64,000 bases of DNA, taken from Chelydra serpentina (lineage: Eukaryota; Chordata; Testudines; Chelydridae). The notes under the pieces are model-generated. The model was not told the origin of the DNA. It ran no database searches and worked only from the letters and a program-made list of their open reading frames with translations. The position numbers and the translations under genes were made by a program. Positions 10,289-21,240 of this stretch are shown piece by piece; positions within the stretch are counted from its first letter, which is position 1, and each line of letters opens with the position of its first letter. The stretch is from contig JBAIAC010000558.1 in NCBI GenBank assembly GCA_037349315.1, positions 1 through 64,000 of the forward strand. Reading direction: 5' to 3'.

Positions 10289-10571
10289 CTTATTGCTGTC
10301 TAGTGCTGGGCCACGCTCCTCTGCAGTTCACTGAAACTGGACTGCACTCAGATCAGGAGCTCTTCAGTTAAGAGACTACCCTGATCTTCACTCTTACTTA
10401 TTTGATTTCCTTTTCTGTCCCTACTTCCCTTACCCGAAATAAGCAAACAGAAACTAACAAACCAGTAACCACTTTGTCTGTTTTCCAGCCACCACACTTA
10501 AAACTCACTTAAAATCACTACCAGTATGTCAAAGCAATCAGCTGTGCACAGATCCTGCTCGACTACGCCAC

Positions 10572-10917
10572 TGTGATGGGTTGGGGCCACAGAGACGTGC
10601 TTGGTGCTGCCACCTGGTGTGCCAAGGCTACTTCTACCCCTGCTTCCAGGCCTTTTCCAGCTTGGGACTCCCGAATCCTGTCTGTTTTGAGCCAGATTCC
10701 ACTGATCTGCTGCAAACACAGACCCAGGTCCGAACCAAGTCCACTCACCACTGTAAGGCCCCTGGAAGCGCTCTTGCCTTTGACACCCAGCTGCTCAACT
10801 CCAAGGACGTTCAAACCCTTAATCAATCCGTTTTACCCTGTATAAAGCTTATACAGATGTTACATATATACATTTATAAACATCTCCCCATAAAGTTTTA
10901 TGGGGAACACCGTCACA
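10572..10917 (-). repeat. LTR3 of nested array, internally deleted (346 bp)
   Basis: It starts TGTGATGGG (a C-to-T change in the terminal inverted repeat) and ends CCGTCACA. After GCTTATACAG it jumps to ATGTTACATATATAC near the LTR end, losing about 800 bp including the TATA box. It therefore probably has no promoter of its own. Confidence 0.9.
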
Positions 10918-13574
10918 GCCTCCTCCTGAACTTACTGCCAGAGACTTGGACACTGTCCGTGGCGGAGGCAGTACACATAAAGCCTCTGTTTGTCTTTGGT
11001 CACACCCCTTTTCAGTACCGGCACACCACATGGTGTCATTCGTAATGGTTTTAGCAAAATGCGAGGTTCCTGGTCCCCGGGCGCCTGAAAATGGGTTGGG
11101 GTGTAGTATTGCTAACAGGATACAGATAGCAATACCTGTTAAGGTGTAGGAACCTCGGCATTTAGCTCTCAGTGCCATGAGGCGGCGTGCCTCAGTTTCC
11201 CCTTTCACACAGCAGCCTGGGCCTGTTATGCTTTTGCTGTTGTGCCAAGCTTCCAGCCGGTTACCTGATATAGGCCGACAGGTAACATGTTTGTACGACC
11301 GTGAGGTCACCATCCCAAGCATGTACAACAGTTTTTCCCACCAATCAGGTGTGTTCCCCATCTTGAAAGGGTTGACCCTCCGTGTTAACTCCTTTGTTAT
11401 AACCCACAGATGAAGTAGGGAAAGATACAGGATTACCCACCCGTCTGTGTATCCTGGTAGGCACTCTGATGCAGATTTTTCTGCCTCTTTGGAGCAGGCT
11501 CCTGAATCAGGCATGGGTTTGAGGTTCTGGCAAGGAAAGGGTGTACTGCAACCCGGCCTGCCCTCGGCCCCTCCCTCTGGAATTTCTCTGGGCTGGTTCC
11601 CATCCCCTTGTGTGGCTTCACCCATGCAGAGACTCGCTCCCTTCTGCTTTGAAGAGAGATGTTTACCTCCTACCCGTGTAGCAAGAATAACCTCTTTCTT
11701 GGACACCCCAGTATCTGTTCCCAACAGGTCAGCTGGACGGACTCCTCCCTCCAGGAGGTCTGACCCCCAGCTTTCCCTTCTAACCTGATCCACAGGAGAG
11801 GGGTCTGGCATCTGAAATGCAGACTTTTCACCCTCCTCCTGGGCAAGATCCTCCTGACAAAAGGTTGGCGGGTTCTCCGGCCCCCCCTCACCTTCCCTCC
11901 CTGGGCCTCTATCTGGGCCAGACACTCCCGTGTCCCCCCGAAGAGAAGGTGACCCTGGTCCAGCTGTGGGCTCCCAACTGCAAGCTAAGATAGACCCTTC
12001 AGTGGCCTGCAAAATTCCCCCCTTGCTATGAGGTAGAACATTCCCCTCCCCGGAGGAGATAATTACAGGACAGGAACTGGCCACAGCCACCCCTGCCGCC
12101 ACAGCTGCCGTCCCTGTGACTTCGCCCCCCCCTCTGGGGTTTTCAGCACCAGGTCCCTGCTTGCTGCCACCCAGCCCTGGGACAGATTCTGCCACAGCAA
12201 AGAAATCATTTCCCAGTAGAAACGGTGCAAAATTGTGTGACACTGTTGCCACAGTTAGCTTAGCCTGCAAGTTTTCCGTTTGCATGTGTACTTTTGCCAG
12301 AGGTGCAATGACTTTGTAGCCACCCACCAGCTCCAATTCCGCCACTTTACCCGGCAACCAATCCTTCTCTTGGATCAGGTCCCTCCTGACTATAGAAATT
12401 GCAGCACCTGTATCTCTCAACCCAGTGATTACCTTCCCATTCAGTCTAACAGCATGCACATGCTCACTGCTTGGTGGTGTAGAAGTCAACTTCACAAACC
12501 CTGTGTGGAAAGAGGCAGCACTTCATGGGCCGCTTGATGCCTGTTTTCACTCAGCAGGGGACACTTATCTCTCAGGTGCTCGGTGGACTTACATCGATAG
12601 CACCTCCTGGGCTCCTCTGATTGTACAGGGAATTTGGGACGAGTACTAGGGGAATAGGGAGGTGATCGCCCAGCCCCCTTTTTCCCAGGGGTAACACGGT
12701 GACTCTGTTTTCCTTCGACCCTGTACCCCTCTGCCAGTGGTTTATGCTTAATTGCAGCTTGCGCCTGCTCATAAGAGTCTGCAAACCCAGCTAATTCACT
12801 AACTGCTTTTACCTGTTTGTCCCACAAGTACTGTTTTACATCATCACTGCACATATTCAGGAATTGTTCCTGAGCAACCAAATCACACATCCCTTCAAAG
12901 CTTGTAATGTCTTTTCCCCTCACCCACTTATCTACCACAACTGTCATTTCATTTGCATAAGCCACATTACTTAATCCATCTCCCCTCTTAAGACTCCTGA
13001 ATTTAACCCTGTAGGTTTCAGGTGTAACCTGAAACTGTTTCAAAACCAGTTCCTTAAATTTACCATACTTGGAGGCATCCCCAATGGGCATCTTATTGAA
13101 TACGTCCAGAGCTCTGCCAGTCAATTTGGCTATCAAGGTGGTCATTTTTTGATCTTCAGGGATCGCATGGAAGGAGCACAGTCTCTCGAAGGTGATAAAA
13201 TATTCGGCTATATCCTTGGATTCATCATACTGGGGGCATAGATGCTCCCATTTGGGGATTTTTGGGGAAGCGGAGCCGGCAGCTGAAGGGTTTCGACTCT
13301 TCAACTCTGCGATGGCCAGTTCATGCTTCTGGGCCTCCATAGCTCTCTTGTGGGCCACCTCCTCCCTGATTCTTTCTGCTTCCATAGCTCTCTGGTGGGC
13401 CAGCTCCTCTGCTTCCATAGCTCTCTTGTGGGCCTCCTCAGCTCTCTTGTGGGCTTCTGTCTCTGCACTAATTTCCAGCGTACGTAATTCGATTCATCTC
13501 CGATGTTCGTTCTCTTTCTCTGTTATTTCGAGTCTGGGAAGATCCAGTTTTACCGTGGCTTCGCTTACAGACAT
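10849..13574 (-). pseudogene. gag: gag-protease-extension of nested unit 3 (stop and frameshift)
   Basis: The start ATG corresponds to 13574. An Arg codon near 13495 has become TGA, so the first open stretch resumes at a Met at 13418. One base is missing in the GCAGCAGC run near 12520, which shifts the frame between the knuckle and the protease. The rest, from 12495 to 10849, stays open through DTGAAIS, LLGND and both hydrophobic segments and ends in LTR3. It is nearly the same protein as unit 2 apart from these lesions. Confidence 0.85.
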
Positions 13575-13865
13575 CTTATTGCTGTCTAGTGCTGGGCCAC
13601 GCTCCTCTGCAGTTCACTGAAACTGGACTGCACTCAGATCAGGAGCTCTTCAGTTAAGAGACTTTCCCAGCTACCTGATCTTCACTCTTACTTATTTGAT
13701 TTCCTTTTCTGTCCCTACTTCCCTTACCCGAAATAAGCAAACAGAAACTAACAAACCAGTAACCACTTTGTCTGTTTTCCAGCCACCACACTTAAAACTC
13801 ACTTAAAATCACTACCAGTATGTCAAAGCAATCAGCTGTGCACAGATCCTGCTCGACTACGCCAC

Positions 13866-14767
13866 TGTGACGGGTTGGGGCCACAGAGACGTGCTTGGTG
13901 CTGCCACCTGGTGTGCCAAGGCTACTTCTACCCCTGCTTCCAGGCCTTTTCCAGCTTGGGACTCCCGAATTCTGTCTGTTTTGAGCCAGATTCCACTGAT
14001 CTGCTGCAAACACAGACCCAGGTCCGAACCAAGTCCACTCACCACTGTAAGGCCCCTGGAAGCGCTCTTGCCTTTGATACCCAGCTGCTCAACTCCAAGG
14101 AGGTTCAAACCCTTAATCAATCCGTTTTACCCTGTATAAAGCAACAGAGATAAAAGCCTCACGAGATTCGGATATTTTCCTTTCTACAGGCTGTAGAATT
14201 AGCCTGGGTCCAGCAGTCGCTCACACCCCCTAGTGTCTTTGTCCTTTGTTCATTTCCCCTCAGGAATGTCCTTGGGTGGGTGGAGAGCCTCTCCCTTTAG
14301 CCAGCTGAAGACAAAATGGAAGGGTCTTGCAAGGGCTTTTATAGCCTTTCTTCCTCTCCCTGCGTAGGATCCAGTTGCCCTGGAGTTTTGGGATCACATG
14401 GGCAAGTCACCTGTCCATGCGCCCTAACCAGTCTAACCAGTTGCATTCCAGACCCGGCCCCAATGTGGATTGGGGTCTGCAACGTCTTTTGTCTCTCAAG
14501 TGCTCGCATTTAACAGGCACATTCTTTGCTCCAAAGATGATCCCATGCACTTACAAAAGCTATGTACAAAACCAGCAAATATAAAACCAATCTTCATAAC
14601 TCCAACTACAACAATGATACATGTATACAAACAGGAGGAGTAAATTCAGTAGGTCATAACTTTCACAGAGATATGTTACATGGCACATGTAGCATAAAAC
14701 ATATTTTAGTTACATATATACATTTATAAGCATCTCCCCATAAAGTTTTATGGGGAACACCGTCACA
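13866..14767 (-). repeat. LTR4 of nested array, internally deleted (902 bp)
   Basis: TGTGACGG...CCGTCACA ends. A deletion joins CCTGTATAAAGC to AACAGAGATAAAAGCC, removing about 240 bp that LTR2 and the solo LTR retain. The identical junction is in LTR5, so the two derive from one deleted LTR. TATA box at 14336-14343 on the minus strand. Confidence 0.9.
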
Positions 14768-17429
14768 GCCTCCTCCTGAACTTACTGCCAGAGACTTGGA
14801 CACTGTCCGTGGCGGAGGCAGTACACATAAAGCCCCTGTTTGTCTTTGGTCACACCCCTTTTCAGTACCGGCACACCACATGGTGTCATTCGTAATGGTT
14901 TTAGCAAAATGCGAGGTTCCTGGTCCCCGGGCGCCTGAAAATGGGTTGGGGTGTAGTATTGCTAACAGGATACAGATAGCAATACCTGTTAAGGTGTAGG
15001 AACCTCGGCATTTAGCTCTCAGTGCCATGAGGAGGCGTGCCTCAGTTTCCCCTTTCACACAGCAGCCTGGGCCTGTTATGCTTTTGCTGTTGTGCCAAGC
15101 TTCCAGCCGGTTACCCGATATAGGCCGACAGGTAACATGTTTGTACGACCGTGAGGTCACCATCCCAAGCATGTACAACAGTTTTTCCCACCAATCAGGT
15201 ATGTTCCCCATCTTGAAAGGGTTGACCCTCAGTGTTAACTCCTTTGTTATAACCCACAGATGAAGTAGGGAAAGACACAGGATTACCCACCCATCTGTGT
15301 ATCCTGGTAGGCACTCTGATGCAGATTCTTCTGCCTCTTTGGAGCAGGCTCCTGAATCAGGCATGGGTTTGAGGTTCTGGCAAGGAAAGGGTGTACTGCA
15401 ACCCGGCCTGCCCTCGGCCCCTCCCTCTGGAATTTCTCTGGGCTGGTTCCCATCCCCTTGTGTGGCTTCACCCATGCAGAGACTCGCTCCCTTCTGCTTT
15501 GAAGAGAGATGTTTACCTCCTACCCGTGTAGCAAGAACAACCTCTTTCTTGGACACCCTAGTATCTGTTCCCAACAGGTCAGCTGGACGGACTCCTCCCT
15601 CCAGGAGGTCTGACCCCCAGCTTTCCCTTCTATCCTGATCCACAGGAGAGGGGTCTGGCATCTGAAATGCAGACTTTTCACCCTCCTCCTGGGCAAGATC
15701 CTCCTGACAAAAGGTTGGCGGGCTCTCCGGCCCCCGCTCACCTTCCCTCCCTGGGCCTCTATCTGGGCCAGACACTCCCGTGTCCCCCCGAAGAGAAGGT
15801 GACCCTGGTCCAGCTGTGGGCTCCCAACTGCAAGCTAAGATAGACCCTTCAGTGGCCTGCAAAATTCCCCCCTTGCTATGAGGTAGAACATTCCCCTCCC
15901 CCGGGGAGATAATTACAGGACAGGAACTGGCCACAGCCACCCCTGCCGCCACAGCTGCCGTCCCTATGACTTCGCCCCCCCCCCTCTCTGGGGTTTTCAG
16001 CACCAGGTCCCTGCTTGCTGCCACCCAGCCCTGGGACAGATTCTGCCACAGCAAAGAAATCATTTCCCAGTAGAAACGGTGCAAAATTGTTTGACACTGT
16101 TGCCACAGTTAGCTTAGCCTGCAAGTTTTCCGTTTGCATGTGTACTTTTGCCAGAGGTGCAATGACTTTGTAGCCACTCACCAGCTCCAATTCCGCCACT
16201 TTACCCGGCAACCAATCCTTCTCTTGGATCAGGTCCCTCCTGACTATAGAAATTTCAGCACCTGTATCTCTCAACCCAGTGATTACCTTCCCATTCAGTC
16301 TAACAGCATGCACATGCTCACTGCTTGGTGGTGTAGAAGTCAACTTCACAAACCCTGTGTGGAAAGAGGCAGCAGCTTCATGGGCCGCTTGATGCCTGTT
16401 TTCACTCAGCAGGGGACACTTATCTCTCAGGTGCTCGGTGGACTTACATCGATAGCACCTCCTGGGCTCCTCTGATTGTACAGGGAATTTGGGACGAGTA
16501 CTAGGGGAATGGGGAGGTGAGCGCCCAGCCCCCTTTTTCCCAGGGGTAACACGGTGACTCTGTTTTCCTTCGACCCTGTACCCCTCTGCCAGTGGTTTAT
16601 GCTTAATTGCAGCCTGCGCCTGCTCATAAGAGTCTGCAAACCCAGCTAATTCACTAACTGCTTTTACCTGTTTGTCCCACAAGTACTGTTTTACATCATC
16701 ACTGCACATATTCAGGAATTGTTCCTGAGCAACCAAATCACACATCCCTTCAAAGCTTGTAATGTCTTTTCCCCTCACCCACTTATCTACCACAACTGTC
16801 ATTTCATTTGCATAAGCCACATTACTTAATCCATCTCCCCTCTTAAGACTCCTGAATTTAACCCTGTAGGTTTCAGGTGTAACCTGAAACTGTTTCAAAA
16901 CCAGTTCCTTAAATTTACCATACTTGGAGGCATCCCCAATGGGCATCTTATTGAATACGTCCAGAGCTCTGCCAGTCAATTTGGCTATCAAGGTGGTCAT
17001 TTTTTGATCTTCAGGGATCGCATGGAGGGAGCACAGTCTCTCGAAGGTGATAAAATATTCGGCTATATCCTTGGATTCATCATACTGGGGGCATAGATGC
17101 TCCCATTTGGGGATTTTTGGGGAAGCGGAGCCGGCAGCTGAAGGGTTTCGACTCTTCTTCTCTGCGATGGCCAGTTCATGCTTCTGGGCCTCCATAGCTC
17201 TCTTGTGGGCCACCTCCTCCCTGATTCTTTCTGCTTCCATAGCTCTCTGGTGGGCCAGCTCCTCTGCTTCCATAGCTCTCTTGTGGGCCTCCTCAGCTCT
17301 CTTGTGGGCTTCTGTCTCTGCACTAATTTCCAGCGTACATAATTCGATTCGTCTCCGATGTTCGTTCTCTTTCTCTGTTATTTCGAGTCTGGGAAGATCC
17401 AGTTTTACCGTGGCTTCGCTTACAGACAT
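14663..17429 (-). pseudogene. gag: gag-protease-extension of nested unit 4 (frameshift)
   Basis: The frame opens at the ATG at 17429 and reads 517 codons through the helical repeats, SCAN-like region, knuckle and protease (here DTGAEIS, LLGND). It then shifts in a C-run near 15975-15985 that is longer than in the other units. The downstream frame is open from 16084 to 14663 and includes the Gly/Pro-rich linker and both hydrophobic segments, ending in LTR4. One further oddity is Leu-to-Lys (AELKS to AEKKS) near 17155. Confidence 0.85.
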
Positions 17430-17721
17430 CTTATTGCTGTCTAGTGCTGGGCCACGCTCCTCTGCAGTTCACTGAAACTGGACTGCACTCAGATCAGGAG
17501 CTCTTCAGTTAAGAGACTTTCCCAGCTACCCTGATCTTCACTCTTAGTTATTTGATTTCCTTTTCTGTCCCTACTTCCCTTACCCGAAATAAGCAAACAG
17601 AAACTAACAAACCAGTAACTACTTTGTCTGTTTTCCAGCCACCACACTTAAAACTCACTTAAAATCACTACCAGTATGTCAAAGCAATCAGCTGTGCACA
17701 GATCCTGCTCGACTACGCCAC

Positions 17722-18813
17722 TGTGACGGGTTGGGGCCACAGAGACCTGCTTGGTGCTGCCACATGGTGTGCCAAGGCTACTTCTACCCCTGCTTCCAGG
17801 CCTTTTCCAGCTTGGGACTCCCGAATCCTGTCTGTTTTGAGCCAGATTCCACTGATCTGCTGCAAACACAGACCCAGGTCCGAACCAAGTCCACTCACCA
17901 CTGTAAGGCCCCTGGAAGCGCTCTTGCCTTTGACACCCAGCTGCTCAACTCCAAGGACGTTCAAACCCTTAATCAATCCGTTTTACCCTGTATAAAGCAA
18001 CAGAGATAAAAGCCTCACGAGATTCGGATATTTTCCTTTCTACAGGCTGTAGAATTAGCCTGGGTCCAGCAGTCGCTCACACCCCCTAGTGTCTTTGTCC
18101 TTTATTCAGTTCCCCTCAGGAATGTCCTTGGGTGGGTGGAGAGCCTCTCCCTTTAGCCAGCTAAAGACAAAATGGAAGGGTCTTGCAAGGGCTTTTATAG
18201 CCTTTCTTCCTCTCCCTGCGTAGGATCCAGTTGCCCTGGAGTTTTGGGATCACATGGGCAAGTCACCTGTACATGCGCCCTAACCAGGGGGGGGAGGGAT
18301 AGCTCAGTTGTTTGAGCATTGGCCTTCTAAACCCAGGGTTGTGAGTTCAATCCTTGAGGGGGCCATTTGGGGATCTGGGGCAAAAATTGGGGATTGGTCC
18401 TGCTTTGAGCAGGGGGTTGGACTAGATGACCTACTAAGGTCCCTTCCACCCTGATATTCTATGATTCTATGAACCAGTCTAACCAGTTGCATTCCAGACC
18501 CGGCCCCAATGTGGATTGGGGTCTGCAACGTCTTTTGTCTCTCAAGTGCTCGCATTTAGCAGGCACATTCTTTGCTCCAAAGATGATCCCATGCACTTAC
18601 AAAGGCTATGTACAAAACCAGCAAATATAAAACCAATCTTCATAACTCCAACTACAACAATGATACATGCATACAAACCGGAGGAGTGAATTCAGTAGGT
18701 CATAACTTTCACAGAGATATGTTACATGGCACATGTAGCATAAAACATATTTTAGTTACATATATACATTTATAAGCATCTCCCCATAAAGTTTTATGGG
18801 GAACACCGTCACA
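17722..18813 (-). repeat. LTR5 of nested array, deleted and SINE-bearing
   Basis: TGTGACGG...CCGTCACA ends, immediately followed by the second GTCCC duplicate. It has the same deletion junction as LTR4 (TATAAAGC-AACAGAG). A turtle-type SINE is inserted at 18288-18471. TATA box at 18192-18199, minus strand. In element orientation this is the 5' LTR of the array and would drive unit 4. Confidence 0.9.
18288..18471 (+). mobile_element. tRNA-Lys-derived SINE with CR1-type tail (in LTR5)
   Basis: A pol III A box (TAGCTCAGTTG) lies at 18300-18310 and a B box (GAGTTCAATCC) at 18343-18353, in a head resembling tRNA-Lys. A family-specific body follows, then the tail (ATTCTATG)2 at 18456-18471, shared with CR1 LINE 3' ends. 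Flanking duplicate AACCAG at 18282-18287 and 18472-18477. The other LTRs and the solo LTR in copy B show the empty site. I recognise it as the cryptodiran turtle SINE type. Confidence 0.88.
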
Positions 18814-18818
18814 GTCCC
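18814..18818. repeat. Target-site duplication GTCCC, right (copy A)
   Basis: This is the partner of 3598-3602. It immediately follows the final CCGTCACA of LTR5 and precedes the RT coding region. Its GTC is a Val codon in the RT frame, as it is in the integrase frame on the left side. Confidence 0.9.
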
Positions 18819-19890
18819 CCTCTCTGATCAGCTAACCCCTGCCCAGCAAGCTGAGATCAGGGGGGTGCTGCATCTGTACCGGCAGCTGTTTTCCAACCAG
18901 CCTGGATGCACTAATCTGACCATCCACCGGGTGCAGACAGGAGCGCACCAACCTATAAGATGCTCCCCCTTCCGAGTCACAGGGAAGACAGCTCGGGATC
19001 TGGAAAGAGAGGTCTAGGACATGCTGGCTTTGGGGGTGATCCAGCCATCATCCAGCCCTTGGGCCTCGCCAGTGGTGCTAGTCCCCAAAAGGGATGGGTT
19101 GATCCGGTTCTGTGTGGACTATCGGAAGGTCAATACCATCACTGTATCTGATGCCTACCCCATGCCCCGTCCGGACGAGATCCTAGACAAGCTGGGAGGG
19201 GCTCGGTACCTTACCACCATGGATCTTACAAAGGGCTACTGGCAAGTGCCACTGGATGCAGATGCCCGGCTGAAATCTGCCTTCATTACCCTCTGGGGCT
19301 CTACGAATTCCTGACCCTGCCTTTCGGCCTCAAGGGAGCGCCAGCCACCTTCCAGCGCCTGGTGGATCAGCTTCTGAAGGGAATGGAGAGTTTCGCTGTG
19401 GCGTATATCGATGATATCTGTGTCTTTAGCCAGACCTGGGAGGACCATGTGTCCCAAGTTAAACAAGTGCTGGACCGACTCCGGGAGGCTGGGCTGACCG
19501 TAAAAGCGGAGAAGTGCAAGGTGGGGATGGCTGAAGTGTCCTACCTGGGCCACCGGGTGGGGAGCGGCCGCCTAAAGCCAGAACCAGCCAAGGTGGAGGT
19601 GATCCGGGACTGGCCCGCTCCCCAAACTAAAAAGCAGGTCCAGGCCTTTATTGGGATGGCAGGGTACTATCGAAGATTTGTGCCCCACTTTAGCGCCATA
19701 GCCACCCCCATCACTGAGCTATGCAAGAAGGGGAAGCCAGACAAGGTGGTCTGGACCGAGGAGTGCCAGAGGGCTCTCTGTGCACTGAAGGAGGCTTTGA
19801 TCAGGGGCCCGGTTCTGGCAAACCCAGACTTTGACAAGCCCTTATGGTGTTCACCGACGCCTCAGACATGGGACTGGGGGCGGTGTTAAT
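18814..19890 (+). pseudogene. pol reverse transcriptase, copy A (stop and frameshifts)
   Basis: This is a Ty3/Gypsy-type RT lying downstream of integrase. It begins with the pre-RT motif LTPAQQAEIR and has FCVDY, the TTMDLTKGYWQV motif A with catalytic Asp, FGLKGAPATF, the catalytic YIDD box (near 19405-19416, intact here) and YLGHRVGSG. Private lesions: TAG at 19015-19017 (Lys in copy B) and a one-base deletion near 19290. A frame break near 19841 separates it from RNase H and is shared with copy B, so it predates the duplication. Confidence 0.88.
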
Positions 19891-20236
19891 GCAGGAGGAT
19901 GAAACGGGGCAGAGACACCCCATCGTGTATTTAAGCAAGAAGCTGCTACCCCGAGAGCAGAATTATGAGGCCATCGAGAAGGAATGCCTGGCCATGGTGT
20001 GGGCCCTCAAGAAACTAGAGCCGTATCTATTTGGGCGACACTTCACCGTGTACACCGACCACTCGCCCCTGACCTGGCTACACCAGATGAAAGGGGCCAA
20101 CGCTAAGCTCCTCAGGTGGAGCCTGCTCCTGCAGGATTACGACATGGACGTGGTCCATGTGAAAGGAAGTGCCAACCTGATAGCGGATGCGTTGTCCCGG
20201 AGAGGGGGCCCTGAACGTCCCCAGGCCACTGGTTAG
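19844..20236 (+). pseudogene. pol RNase H, copy A
   Basis: The RNase H domain is open to its natural stop at 20236. Motifs visible are FTDASDMGLG (Asp), EKECLAMVWALK (Glu), YTDHSPLTW (Asp) and ADALSRR (Asp), the four acidic positions of a Ty3/Gypsy RNase H. It is in the -1 frame relative to the RT part because one base is missing around CCCTTATGG. It is the last coding domain before the polypurine tract, so there is no integrase after it, unlike standard Ty3/Gypsy elements. Confidence 0.88.
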
Positions 20237-20260
20237 AGTGACCCCGCTCAGTACAGTCTC

Positions 20261-20274
20261 GAAGTGGGGAGAGA
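20261..20274 (+). other. Polypurine tract (copy A)
   Basis: GAAGTGGGGAGAGA lies directly before the 3' LTR start TGTGACGG. One T interrupts the purines; in copy B this position is A (44975-44988). Confidence 0.75.
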
Positions 20275-20702
20275 TGTGACGGAGTAGAGAGCGAGATGGA
20301 TTTGACCTGGGAGGCTGGCTGCATTGGGAAAGGCTGCATCGGGAATGCGAGACTGAGGCTGTAACATGAGCCAGGACGGGGGTTGGGAGGTGACACCTTT
20401 GGCTGGGAGAATGGTAAAAGGCGAGAGGAGGGACCCCGGGGGAGGGGAAGAGCCTGCTGGAGGTTTGGCTGGTTTTTGTCAGTTTGGAGCTGGGTGGTGA
20501 AACGCAGGGAGCCCCAGAGCCGGGGTCTAAGCTCCCTGCCCCCCAGAAGGCCCCAGCAGAGGGGTCCTGGTCATACTTACAAGCTCTGTTTGGACTCTTT
20601 CCTGACAACCCAAATAAACCTTCTGTTCTACTGGCTGGCTGAGAGTCACATTGAATCCCGGGAAGAGGGGTGCAGGACCTGACTCCCCCACACTCCGTGA
20701 CA
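20275..20702 (+). repeat. 3' LTR, copy A (428 bp)
   Basis: It starts TGTGACGGAGT and ends ACTCCGTGACA, a perfect 11-bp inverted pair. AATAAA lies at 20613-20618. It is followed directly by the C-rich satellite. Differences from the 5' LTR (an extra TCCCGGG-type insertion, an extra CCCA near the end) are shared with copy B's LTR pair, so they arose before the macro-duplication. Confidence 0.92.
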
Positions 20703-21170
20703 CCCTCACACTCCCCCCTTCCCCACCCTCACCCACACCCCCACCGCGAGACTCAACATCACGCTCACCCTCACCCCCACCCCAACACTCACCCTCACCC
20801 CCACCCTCACCCCCACCCTCACCCTCACCCTCACTCCCACCCCTCCCTAAACCACACCCCCACCCTCACCCCCACCCCCACTCCTCATCCTCATCCGCAC
20901 CCTCACCCTCACCATCACTCCGACCCCCACCCACACACTCACCGTCACCCCCACCCCCAACCTCACTGTCACCTTCACCTAACCCCCACCCCCATGCCCA
21001 CCCTCTCCCCCATCCTCACCCTCACTTCCACCCCCACCCCCACAACAACACTCACCCTCACCGTCAGCCCCACACCCACACCCACATCCCCACCCTCACC
21101 CTCACCCCCACCCTCACCCCACCCCCACCCTCACCAACCCCCCATCCTCACCCTCACACTCCCCCTCCCC

Positions 21171-21240
21171 TCTTGCACTCACCTACTTGTGCTTCTTCCC
21201 GGTATCCCACTTCCCCACTTACCTCGGGGCTTTGGTCTCC
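21171..21240. other. 70-bp non-repetitive island in satellite (unit 1)
   Basis: A 70-bp stretch (TCTTGCACTCACC ... TTTGGTCTCC) that does not follow the hexamer pattern. It recurs base for base at 45912-45981 in unit 2, although the flanking satellite has changed. I do not recognise its origin. It could be a fragment of a transposon or of the original insertion site. Confidence 0.6.

Larger units (their letters stand above)
3603..18813 (-). mobile_element. Nested concatemer of a non-autonomous gag-protease LTR element
   Basis: The layout on the plus strand is LTR1 (partial)-internal 1-LTR2-internal 2-LTR3-internal 3-LTR4-internal 4-LTR5. All parts have the same orientation and the genes read on the minus strand. 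LTRs begin TGTGACGG and end CCGTCACA. Internal regions are about 2.94-2.95 kb (internal 1 is shorter) and each carries a tRNA-Ser-like primer site, gag, protease and an unidentified C-terminal coding segment. Neither RT nor integrase is present in any unit. One GTCCC pair flanks the whole. The array most simply arose by unequal recombination between LTRs after a single insertion. The element must have been mobilised by another element's pol. Confidence 0.9.
1..20702 (+). mobile_element. Gmr1-like Ty3/Gypsy LTR retrotransposon, copy A (with nested insertion)
   Basis: The element runs from the end of its 5' LTR (window start) to its 3' LTR at 20275-20702. The parts in order are LTR end, leader, gag, protease, integrase, a 15.2-kb foreign LTR array, RT, RNase H, polypurine tract and LTR. 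Removing the array and one GTCCC duplicate puts the integrase and RT frames in register, so the pol order is PR-INT-RT-RH. Among Ty3/Gypsy elements that order is known for the Gmr1 group of deuterostomes. Several frameshifts and stops make this copy non-functional. Confidence 0.9.

Noticed and set aside
18288..18360. tRNA gene
   Set aside because: A and B boxes are present, but it is the head of a SINE with a CR1-type tail and flanking target duplicates.
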